NCBI GenBank assembly: GCA_963715995.1 | Contig: OY970283.1 | Span: 2,170,001-2,234,000 of the forward strand | Source: DATBDN01 sp963715995 | GTDB taxonomy: Bacteria; Actinomycetota; Thermoleophilia; Solirubrobacterales; Thermoleophilaceae | Direction: 5' to 3' | Length of the DNA: 64,000 bases | Shown: in pieces, positions 7,944-14,288 of the stretch | Numbering within the stretch: the first letter of the stretch is position 1 | Layout: every line of letters begins with the position of its first letter | Notes under the pieces: model-generated | What the model saw: the letters and a program-made list of their open reading frames with translations, nothing else | What the model was told of the DNA's origin: nothing | The model's database searches: none | Position numbers and translations under genes: made by a program

Positions 7944-10115
7944 TCAGCCCTGGATCTTGTAGATCCGCGCGCTGTTGCTGCCGGCCTGGAAGTCCTCCGG
8001 CGGGGCGAAGAACGAGAAGTAGACGTGGTTGTCGCCCTTCAGCTTGGCGCTCCACCCGACGGCTGCGACCTTGCCGTTCAGCGACAGCGCCAGCGGCACG
8101 CCCTGCGCCACGTCGCTGATGCGCCCCACGACGTTCGCCGGGATGAAGCTGCCCTTCGGATCCACGTTTCCGAGCGCCTTCTCGATCTCGCCGTTGATCG
8201 TCGCCTGCGCCGGCGCGAGCTTCGACCCGAGCGAATCCACGTCCTGGCCGATCAGCTCGGGCTCGGGGCCGATGCCGTAGAGCCCGTGGCTGAACAACCG
8301 CGTCTTGCGCTCCAGCGCGAGCTTGCGCGCGGCGTCGTACTTCTCGAGCGAGGTCACGAACACGCGGCCTTCCTTGCCCTGCTCGCGGTGCACGGCGACC
8401 GGCTTCGGATCCCCGCCGTGGAGGATCGACTGGCCCTCCACTTTCCACGGCAGCGTCACGCCGGCGGCGTCGGCCACGGTCGGGACGATGTCGAAGGTGC
8501 GCACGTGGCGGTCGTCATAGCCGCCCGAGTGCTGGTTCGGCAGCTTGATGAAGAGCGGCGTCGAGGCGATGTCGGTGAACGTCGCGGCGTCGGCCACGTG
8601 GCGGTCGTGATCTGGGTGCAGGAAGCTCTCACCGTTGTCGGCGGTGATCACGATCAGGGCCTTGTCGTAGATCCCCACCTGCTTCAGCCGCGCGATCAGC
8701 TGGCCGATCATCTCGTCGGCAAAGGCCACCTGCATGATGTGGCGCTGGTAGCCCTGCTGGAGCAGCCACTTGTCGCCGAACGAGGGGCCTGCGTTGATGC
8801 CTGGGATGTACTCCTGCGCATGGGTGCGGTACATCTGGCCTGACGGCAGGTACTGCCACGGCACGTGCGGCAGCAGGATGTGCTTGAAGTAGAGGGTGCG
8901 GTCGACCTTGCCGTCAATCCCCTTGAGCCACTGCTCGTAGCGCGCAGGCCGGCCGCCGCCGCCGAGCTCGCGCAGGATCACATCCTTGCCGTGCGGGCGG
9001 TTGTTGTCCACCCCGGCCTTCGCGCTCTTCGCCGGGACGTCGCCTTCGGACAGCTTGTCCTCGGCACCCTCGCCGATCGTGTCGTCGAACTTTCCGAGCG
9101 TCTGGTCGACCGGCGCCAGCTTCTTCTCGAGCGGCTTGGGCGAGATCTGGTGCAGGTAGACCAGCCCGGCGTCGCTGAACACCGACGAGCTCGAGGCGCC
9201 TGCCTGGTGGCAGAGGCTGACCGGGCACATGTCGGTTGCCTCCTCGCTCACGTGCAAGCGGTAGTGCTTGCCGAACAGCGTGAAGAGGTTGTGCGGGTAC
9301 TCGGCAGCGATCGGCAGCCCGTGCTCGTGCCAGGCGTCTCCTGTCAAGAGGCCTGCCATCACGCGGGTCGTCTCGTCGGCGGCGGCCGTGTAGTTGCGGT
9401 AGTAGGTCGCGTCGTTCAGGAAGCTCGTGAAGTTCGGGAACAGCTTCGGATCGATCTTGTTGTCCGCATCCATGAGCGACGTGCCCGTGAACTCGTCGAA
9501 GGAGACGAACACCACGGGCGTGTTGCCCTTCACCGTCACTTGGGCCGCCGCCGTGCTGCCGGGGAAGACGATCTTGTGCGCGGGCGTGTTGAACAGGAAC
9601 AGCGCCAGCACGAGCAGCGGCAGCGGAGAGAAGTAGGAGACGATCTGGCGCAGCGGTGCGCTACGCGTGTATATGAGGACGATCAGCCCGGCGAGGATCG
9701 CCGCGAACGCGATCGCCCCCACGTTCGACGAGAACGTCTTGCGGGCGATCTGAGCGGTCAGCAGCAACCCGAGCCCGAACATCAGGACCAGGTGCACCGT
9801 CCAGCCAACACGCTCGCTCAGCATGCTCACGCCGGTGTCGATCGCGTAGAGCACGACCGGGATGACAAGCCCGACCACGAGCGCGAACCACAGCACCTTG
9901 CCCGAGCTGAGCTGGCGCGAGGTGAAGAAGTCTGCGTTGTTGCCGAGCAGGTTCAGCAGCGGCTGCGACACCGCCAGCGCGTAGAGCACGCCCAGGTGCA
10001 GCCCGCGAATACCGACCCGCTCGTGCGAAGCGGGCTCGCGGGCCGCCGCGGCGCTCGCAGGGCGGGCGGGCGTGGCCTGAACCCGGCCCGGATTGTCTGC
10101 GGCGTCGGTCGACAT
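7944..10115 (-). CDS. Membrane-anchored sulfatase / phosphoglycerol-transferase-like hydrolase
   Basis: A 723-residue protein with an N-terminal cytoplasmic tail, four to six hydrophobic helices (about 38-190), then an extracellular alkaline-phosphatase-superfamily domain. The metal site is visible as VFVSFDEFTGTSLMDAD near residue 205 and VITADNGESF with HPDHDRH further on. The nucleophile position next to the first metal site appears to be Thr rather than the Cys of true sulfatases, as in LtaS/OpgB-type phosphoglycerol transferases, so the group handled may be phosphodiester. Substrate unknown; a role in envelope polymer modification is inferred. It is separated from the DUF47 gene by 65 bp. 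Confidence 0.8.
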   Translation of the reverse strand: MSTDAADNPGRVQATPARPASAAAAREPASHERVGIRGLHLGVLYALAVSQPLLNLLGNNADFFTSRQLSSGKVLWFALVVGLVIPVVLYAIDTGVSMLSERVGWTVHLVLMFGLGLLLTAQIARKTFSSNVGAIAFAAILAGLIVLIYTRSAPLRQIVSYFSPLPLLVLALFLFNTPAHKIVFPGSTAAAQVTVKGNTPVVFVSFDEFTGTSLMDADNKIDPKLFPNFTSFLNDATYYRNYTAAADETTRVMAGLLTGDAWHEHGLPIAAEYPHNLFTLFGKHYRLHVSEEATDMCPVSLCHQAGASSSSVFSDAGLVYLHQISPKPLEKKLAPVDQTLGKFDDTIGEGAEDKLSEGDVPAKSAKAGVDNNRPHGKDVILRELGGGGRPARYEQWLKGIDGKVDRTLYFKHILLPHVPWQYLPSGQMYRTHAQEYIPGINAGPSFGDKWLLQQGYQRHIMQVAFADEMIGQLIARLKQVGIYDKALIVITADNGESFLHPDHDRHVADAATFTDIASTPLFIKLPNQHSGGYDDRHVRTFDIVPTVADAAGVTLPWKVEGQSILHGGDPKPVAVHREQGKEGRVFVTSLEKYDAARKLALERKTRLFSHGLYGIGPEPELIGQDVDSLGSKLAPAQATINGEIEKALGNVDPKGSFIPANVVGRISDVAQGVPLALSLNGKVAAVGWSAKLKGDNHVYFSFFAPPEDFQAGSNSARIYKIQG

Positions 10116-10147
10116 GCGGAGTCCGACATCGTATGGGGCGATGTCTA

Positions 10148-10314
10148 AGAGCCTGTCTCAGGACCCCGCGTGTGCGGCTGGCATGCGCCGGATCAAGCGG
10201 GGCAAGGACGCAGGGAGTCCCGATAGCCGGAAGCTATCGGGGCTTCCGAGGACGCAGCATCCGCGCAGATCCGCCGCCACCAGACGTGCGCGGGGGGGTT
10301 TTGAGACAGGCTCT
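10148..10314. mobile_element. MITE-like element with 13-bp terminal inverted repeats
   Basis: A 167-bp segment bounded by perfect inverted repeats AGAGCCTGTCTCA (10148-10160) and TGAGACAGGCTCT (10302-10314). Just inside lie complementary GC-rich arms (CCCCGCG against CGCGGGG), and near the centre is a second palindrome (CCCGATAG, CCGGAAG, CTATCGGG). There is no coding capacity. TCTA occurs at both outer edges, possibly a target duplication although it partly arises from the palindrome. The GAGCCTGTCTCA ends resemble the terminal repeats of IS5-superfamily elements, so it may be mobilised in trans. It sits between the sulfatase-like gene and tRNA-Val. Confidence 0.6.
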
Positions 10315-10331
10315 ACGAGCAACGTCGGGAG

Positions 10332-10404
10332 TGGGCCGTACTGGGCTCGAACCAGTGACCTCCGCCTTGTCGAGGCGGCGCTCTCCCAGCTGAGCTAACG
10401 GCCC
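10332..10404 (-). tRNA. tRNA-Val (GAC)
   Basis: Minus-strand cloverleaf: acceptor GGGCCGT/ACGGCCC, D-arm GCTC AGCTGGGA GAGC, anticodon stem CCGCC/GGCGG with loop TCGACAA, T-arm ACTGG TTCGAGC CCAGT, discriminator A. The anticodon is GAC. Position 33 reads C instead of the near-universal U. CCA is not encoded. Confidence 0.93.
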
Positions 10405-10512
10405 CCGAGGTCGGCGAGCATAGCGAAGCCCGTGACCCCCACAATGCCCTGAGCGATGGGTAACTCATCAGGGTCATAGCCCGCTTCTGAGCACGAGTAG
10501 CGTCCTCGGCCG

Positions 10513-10809
10513 ATGCGAGGTCTTCTGTGCGCAGCAGCCTGCCTGCCGGCCGGTTTCGGAGTAGCCGTAGCAACGGGCGTGCGTCCGCTCGGCGGCATCG
10601 TGCTCGTAGCGCTGGCCGCGCTCGCCGGCCGCTGGTCGCCCGCGGCCCGTGAAAGCAAGCTGAAGTGGTACGGCGTGGTGCTCGCGTGCTTCATCGCGTC
10701 CCACCTGCTCGGGCACGTGATCGGCGCCTGGGGCGCGGTCGCGGTTGTCACCGCGATTGCCAGTGGCGCCTATGTGGCCCTGTTGCGGCCGAGGGCCCCG
10801 AGCCTGTGA
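10513..10809 (+). CDS. Small hydrophobic membrane protein
   Basis: A 98-residue protein with three predicted hydrophobic stretches (about 3-22, 26-40 and 50-66 with 70-90), for example GGIVLVALAALAGRW and VVLACFIASHLLGHVIG. No family recognised. It stands alone between tRNA-Val and a methyltransferase gene. Codon use is GC3-rich like its neighbours, which supports its being real. Function unknown. Confidence 0.55.
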   Translation: MRGLLCAAACLPAGFGVAVATGVRPLGGIVLVALAALAGRWSPAARESKLKWYGVVLACFIASHLLGHVIGAWGAVAVVTAIASGAYVALLRPRAPSL

Positions 10810-10966
10810 GCGGCTGCGGTTAGCCGCGCTTGCGCTTCGGGCTTGCCAGGCTCGTCCCAAGATCGAGTCCCAAGCCCACAGTAGGCGCGCTTCACGCGCA
10901 CCGCAAGCAATGCGTGCTTAGCTCTCGCCCGCTTTGGGGCGCGGCACCGGACGCACGGATTTGTTA

Positions 10967-11632
10967 GTGGCAAACGTGCTCGGCCGCTTGCCCGTCGGAC
11001 CGCTCCGACGTGAGGCCAAGCGACGGGCCGAACTCGGCTATTGGAAGAACCAGTACATCGCCGAGGGTGGGCTGAGAGGCGACTACTACGAGCGGTTCTT
11101 CACCACTTTCTTCGGGCTGTCGCGCGGTGACTACGACGGCAAGCGAGTGCTCGACGTGGGCTGTGGGCCGCGTGGGACCCTGGAGTGGGCCACGGGTGCC
11201 CTAGAGCGTGTCGGCCTCGATCCACTGGCCGACGATTACCGACGCCTCGTCGGCGACGAGCACGAGATGCGCTACGTGGTCGGGGGTGCGGAGGCGATCC
11301 CGTTTCCCGACAGTCACTTTGACGTGATCACAGCGTTCAACTCGCTCGATCACGTCGATGACCTGGACCGAGCCGTTGGCGAAGTCACCCGTGTTGCCGC
11401 GCCCGGCGCGTTCTTTCTGTTGGTCACCGACGTGGGCCATAACCCGACGTTCACTGAGCCTCAGACGCTGACATGGGACGTACTGGACAAGTTCGGAGCG
11501 GATTGGGAGGTGCTCGACTCCCAGAGGTACGAGCGAGTCAGCGCGAACATGATGCAGAGCCTCGACGCCGCCGTGGCGGCACCACCCGGGACCCAGCGCG
11601 GGTATCTCAGCGCGAAGCTGCGGCGGGGTTAG
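10967..11632 (+). CDS. Class I SAM-dependent methyltransferase
   Basis: A 221-residue Rossmann-fold methyltransferase of the Methyltransf_11 type. Motif I is RVLDVGCGPRGTLEW, the acidic ribose-binding residue follows in RVGLDPLADDY, motif II-III is FDVITAFNSLDHVDDLDRA and motif VI-like sequence is VAAPGAFFLLVTD. The acceptor substrate is unknown. The GTG at 10967 (VANVLGRLPVGPLRREAK) is preferred; a TTG 33 bp upstream also opens the frame. A basic region of about 50 residues precedes the fold. Codon use is less GC-extreme than in neighbours. Confidence 0.8.
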   Translation: MANVLGRLPVGPLRREAKRRAELGYWKNQYIAEGGLRGDYYERFFTTFFGLSRGDYDGKRVLDVGCGPRGTLEWATGALERVGLDPLADDYRRLVGDEHEMRYVVGGAEAIPFPDSHFDVITAFNSLDHVDDLDRAVGEVTRVAAPGAFFLLVTDVGHNPTFTEPQTLTWDVLDKFGADWEVLDSQRYERVSANMMQSLDAAVAAPPGTQRGYLSAKLRRG

Positions 11633-11646
11633 GGACAGGAAACCAG

Positions 11647-11717
11647 AGGCGCCAACCGGAATCGAACCGGTGTAAACGGCTTTGCAGGCCGCTGCGTAAC
11701 CACTCCGCCATGGCGCC
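11647..11717 (-). tRNA. tRNA-Cys (GCA)
   Basis: Minus-strand cloverleaf with acceptor GGCGCCA/TGGCGCC, anticodon loop CTGCAAA, T-arm with GGTTCGATTCC and discriminator U as expected for tRNA-Cys. The anticodon is GCA. Located between a methyltransferase and a secreted lipase gene. Confidence 0.95.
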
Positions 11718-11744
11718 GAGGCGGTCAGAGCATAGGGTTAGGAC

Positions 11745-12920
11745 ATGGCCCGCTTCCACGTCCCTGCCCTGATCCTGACGACCGCGCTGATCGCCGCTTC
11801 GGCCGCCAGCGCGAAGGCTCCGGCCGGCGACGCGTTCTACACGCCGCCGTCGCCGATCCCGGGCAAGGCGCACGGCGACCTCATCTGGTCGCGCGCCGAG
11901 ACCGCGTCGGCCAACATGCGCCAGGCAGGCGCGGCGAAGAACCTGCTCGTGCTCTACCGCTCGACCGGGATCAAGGGCACCGCTGTCGCAGACTCCGGCG
12001 CGATCGCAATCCCGAAGGGCAAGGCCCCGAAGGGCGGCTGGCCAATCCTCTCCTGGGCACACGGCACGACCGGCCTCGCTGACTCGTGCGCTCCCACGCG
12101 TTTGACGCGTCTGACCGACCCCTATTCGACCGACCTCCGCTCCCAGTTCACGGCGTATCTGAAGGCCGGGTACGCAGTCGCCGCCACCGACTACGAGGGG
12201 CTCGGAACGCCTGGCGTCCATCCGTACCTGATCGGCAGCTCCGAGGGACACGCGGTGCTCGACATCGTGCGCGCGGCGCGAAAGGTCGACCCGAGCATTG
12301 GCAAGTCGGTTGCCATCATGGGCCACTCGCAAGGCGGTCACGCCGCGCTGTGGGCAGCTGCACTGGCGCCGAAGTACACGCCCGAGCTGAAGGTGCGCGG
12401 GACCGTCGCCTTCGCGCCCGCCTCACACACCAAGGACCAGGCCGGCCTGCTCGATTCAGTCACCAGTCCGACGCCACTCTCGGGGCTGATCGCAAGCATC
12501 TTCCGCGGAGCCGACGTGGCATTCCCGTCGCTCCACGTCGCGTCGCTTCTCAGCGACAAGGCAGCCGCGCTCTACCCGAGCGTCGACGACAAGTGCCTCG
12601 GCGCCCTCGACGCGCCCGACTCATGGGGCGGCATCGCACCGTCGGAGATCCTCAAGCAGGGCGTCGATCGCCAGCCACTGCTCGACGCCGCCGACAAGAG
12701 CGACCCGGAGAACCTGACCATCAAGACGCCGCTCGAGATCCTCCAGGGCTCGTCCGACGGCACCGTGATCCCGGTCTTCACCGACCAGCTCGTGAACGAA
12801 CTGACGGCCAAGGGCGCGAAGATCACCTACAAGAAGTACCCGGGTGTCGACCACGGTCCGGTAGTCGCGGCTGGCCGCAAGGACGCCCGCGCATTCCTCA
12901 AGAAGCACGTCGGCCGCTAG
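11745..12920 (+). CDS. Secreted lipase-type alpha/beta hydrolase
   Basis: A 391-residue extracellular esterase/lipase of the secretory lipase (LIP, PF03583-like) family. Residues 1-23 are a signal peptide ending ASA/KA. The nucleophile serine is in GHSQGGH (about residue 193), the oxyanion region is SWAHGTTG, and the likely acid/histidine pair is in LQGSSDGTVIP and YPGVDHGPVV near the C terminus. It would act on acyl esters outside the cell. The gene starts 27 bp after the tRNA-Cys locus in divergent orientation and is monocistronic. Confidence 0.87.
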   Translation: MARFHVPALILTTALIAASAASAKAPAGDAFYTPPSPIPGKAHGDLIWSRAETASANMRQAGAAKNLLVLYRSTGIKGTAVADSGAIAIPKGKAPKGGWPILSWAHGTTGLADSCAPTRLTRLTDPYSTDLRSQFTAYLKAGYAVAATDYEGLGTPGVHPYLIGSSEGHAVLDIVRAARKVDPSIGKSVAIMGHSQGGHAALWAAALAPKYTPELKVRGTVAFAPASHTKDQAGLLDSVTSPTPLSGLIASIFRGADVAFPSLHVASLLSDKAAALYPSVDDKCLGALDAPDSWGGIAPSEILKQGVDRQPLLDAADKSDPENLTIKTPLEILQGSSDGTVIPVFTDQLVNELTAKGAKITYKKYPGVDHGPVVAAGRKDARAFLKKHVGR

Positions 12921-12982
12921 GCCAAAACAGCGTTTGAAGAGCGTCGGCGGGGCCTGAACCCAGGGCTATACTCGCCGCTCGC

Positions 12983-13056
12983 GCGGCTGTAGCTCAGTTG
13001 GCTAGAGCGTCTGCTTGCCATGCAGAAGGTCGTGGGTTCGAGTCCCATCAGCCGCT
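12983..13056 (+). tRNA. tRNA-Gly (GCC)
   Basis: Complete cloverleaf GCGGCTG...CAGCCGC with D-arm GCTC AGTTGGCTA GAGC, anticodon stem TCTGC/GCAGA and loop TTGCCAT (anticodon GCC), T-arm GTGGG TTCGAGT CCCAT. Its 3' 42 nt are duplicated exactly at 14173-14214, marking it as the attachment site of a small integrated segment. Confidence 0.96.
13015..13056 (+). repeat. Left attachment-type direct repeat (within tRNA-Gly)
   Basis: The 42-bp copy that forms the 3' part of the intact tRNA-Gly, from the anticodon loop to the discriminator base. Identical to 14173-14214. Confidence 0.85.
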
Positions 13057-13062
13057 TCGGAG

Positions 13063-13087
13063 AAGCCCGCTTGCAGAGCGGGTTTCT
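13063..13087 (+). terminator. Hairpin terminator after tRNA-Gly
   Basis: CCCGCT/AGCGGG stem with a short loop followed by TTTCTG, starting 6 nt after the tRNA. A related hairpin follows the second tRNA fragment at 14221. Confidence 0.55.
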
Positions 13088-13143
13088 GCGTTTCTGAGGC
13101 GCTTAGGGGGCGAACTTTCGTCGGCCGCGGACTCCTCTATTCC

Positions 13144-13416
13144 ATGGAGATAGAAAGCCTCAGGGCGGACTGCCACGCCATCGACCGCTTCATCGATCGG
13201 CTGATCGAACTGGAGCTGCCGCTGCCTGACAGCAGCTCGCGCGAAAGCGGCTTGATCGCACTGCACTGGAGTACAACGGACGTCGTGTTCTGGTTCGAAC
13301 CCGACGCGGAGGACTGCGGCGAGATCGACGAGCTGGACGCCGCAATCCTCAAAGGACTCGATGTCTGCGACTGGCCGGCGCCCACGGTCGAGGGCTACGC
13401 CGACTACGTGCCATAG
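13144..13416 (+). CDS. Hypothetical protein in tRNA-Gly island
   Basis: A 90-residue acidic protein (MEIESLRADCHAIDRFIDRL... ending GYADYVP). No family recognised. It has a helical N-terminal part and a region rich in Asp/Glu with two Trp. ATG 13144 is chosen because upstream codons fall in the tRNA and terminator. It precedes the antitoxin by 45 bp and could be part of the same transcript. Base composition is lower in GC than most neighbours, consistent with imported DNA. Confidence 0.6.
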   Translation: MEIESLRADCHAIDRFIDRLIELELPLPDSSSRESGLIALHWSTTDVVFWFEPDAEDCGEIDELDAAILKGLDVCDWPAPTVEGYADYVP

Positions 13417-13461
13417 GACCCGCCTCGTGTTCCACACGCGATAGCTTGATACCATGGTGGC

Positions 13462-13671
13462 ATGGCGAAGAACCTGACCGTGCGGCTCGACGACGAACTC
13501 GCTGCTGATGCGCAGGCGCTCGCGCGCGCGGAAGGGACCAGCCTGAACGAGACGGTGAAGCAGGCGCTGAAGGAAGCCGTCGAACGCCGGCGCAAGGACC
13601 CGAAGTTCAAGGCGCGCGTTCGTCGCATCATCAAAGAGGATCGCGAGCTGCTTGAGCGGCTCGCGAAGTGA
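13462..13671 (+). CDS. Ribbon-helix-helix antitoxin
   Basis: A 69-residue protein whose N terminus (MAKNLTVRLDDELAADAQAL, then SLNETVKQALKEAV) is a typical RHH DNA-binding fold, followed by a basic, charged helix that would wrap the toxin. It would repress its own promoter and neutralise the downstream Doc-like toxin. The stop codon overlaps the toxin start as GTGA, the usual coupling in such operons. Confidence 0.82.
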   Translation: MAKNLTVRLDDELAADAQALARAEGTSLNETVKQALKEAVERRRKDPKFKARVRRIIKEDRELLERLAK

Positions 13672-14090
13672 CAGTCGAGTACCTCGACATCACCGACTAC
13701 CTAGCGATCGCCGCAGAAGTCACCGGCCTCGACTCCGACACCGTCGTGCGCATCACGGACGTAGGACTCGCCGACTCAGCACTGCACGCCCCGTCCGCTG
13801 GTTCGGGCGACGTCGACTTCTACCCCGACTTTGTCGACAAGGCTGCCGTCTTGGCGGTCCGTCTCGCGAAGAACCATCCCCTCCCGGATGGCAACAAGCG
13901 TGCCGCCTGGATTGCGCTGCGGATCTTCATCGAGATCAACGAGTGGTCCTGGAGCGACTATCCGAACGTCGACGACGCCGAGCACGCGGTGCTCTCGATC
14001 GCCGCAGGCGAGTGGTCCGAGGCGGAGTTCGCCGACTGGCTTCGACGGCACCTCGCGCCGCGGGCCGGGGGACCATTGGGGGACCAATAA
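13668..14090 (+). CDS. Doc-like Fic-domain toxin
   Basis: A 140-residue member of the Fic/Doc family. The active-site loop is NHPLPDGNKRAAW (HPLPDGNKR, close to the Fic HxFx[D/E]GNGRxxR and Doc HxFxNANKRTA patterns), so catalysis is likely intact. P1 Doc is a kinase that phosphorylates EF-Tu; other Fic proteins AMPylate. Which reaction occurs here is not decidable by eye. GTG start at 13668 overlaps the antitoxin stop by 4 nt. The last seven codons are built from two 11-bp direct repeats, suggesting the true ancestral C terminus was replaced at the island edge. Confidence 0.85.
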   Translation: MTVEYLDITDYLAIAAEVTGLDSDTVVRITDVGLADSALHAPSAGSGDVDFYPDFVDKAAVLAVRLAKNHPLPDGNKRAAWIALRIFIEINEWSWSDYPNVDDAEHAVLSIAAGEWSEAEFADWLRRHLAPRAGGPLGDQ

Positions 14091-14172
14091 CGCCTGAATC
14101 GCCGGCAATCCCCGGTAATCGGATTCAGCCCCAAGCCGCAGAACTAAGCGTTTATGGGGATTGCCCAGACGA

Positions 14173-14214
14173 TTGCCATGCAGAAGGTCGTGGGTTCGAG
14201 TCCCATCAGCCGCT
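14173..14214 (+). repeat. Right attachment-type direct repeat (tRNA-Gly 3' fragment)
   Basis: Exact 42-bp copy of the tRNA-Gly 3' end. It lacks the 5' half and cannot form a tRNA; it marks the far end of the island. Confidence 0.85.
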
Positions 14215-14220
14215 CTGAAG

Positions 14221-14246
14221 AAGCCCTGCAAATCGCGGGGCTTTTT
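14221..14246 (+). terminator. Hairpin terminator after tRNA-Gly fragment
   Basis: AAGCCCTGC, loop AAATC, GCGGGGCTT with TTTTT after it: a good Rho-independent terminator. It is probably the original terminator of the tRNA-Gly gene, now displaced by the insertion. It also lies beyond the 3' end of the convergent beta-propeller gene. Confidence 0.7.
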
Positions 14247-14288
14247 CGTTCCGGGACCTAACGGGACGTCAGTCAGGCGCGTTTGCAG

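Larger units (their letters stand above)
13057..14214 (+). mobile_element. tRNA-Gly-anchored mini-island with toxin-antitoxin cassette
   Basis: The last 42 nt of tRNA-Gly (13015-13056, TTGCCATGCAGAAG to ATCAGCCGCT) recur identically at 14173-14214, the classic footprint of a tyrosine-recombinase element inserted in a tRNA 3' end. The 1.1 kb between holds one unknown gene and an RHH-Doc pair, but no integrase. Two tandem 11-bp repeats at 14067-14088 (GGGGGACCATT, GGGGGACCAAT) resemble recombinase arm-site spacing. I interpret it as a remnant or a cargo-only element retained by its addiction module. Confidence 0.65.

Noticed and set aside
14173..14214. Possible second tRNA-Gly gene
   Set aside because: Only the 3' half is present; D-arm and acceptor 5' strand are missing, so it is an attachment-site duplicate.
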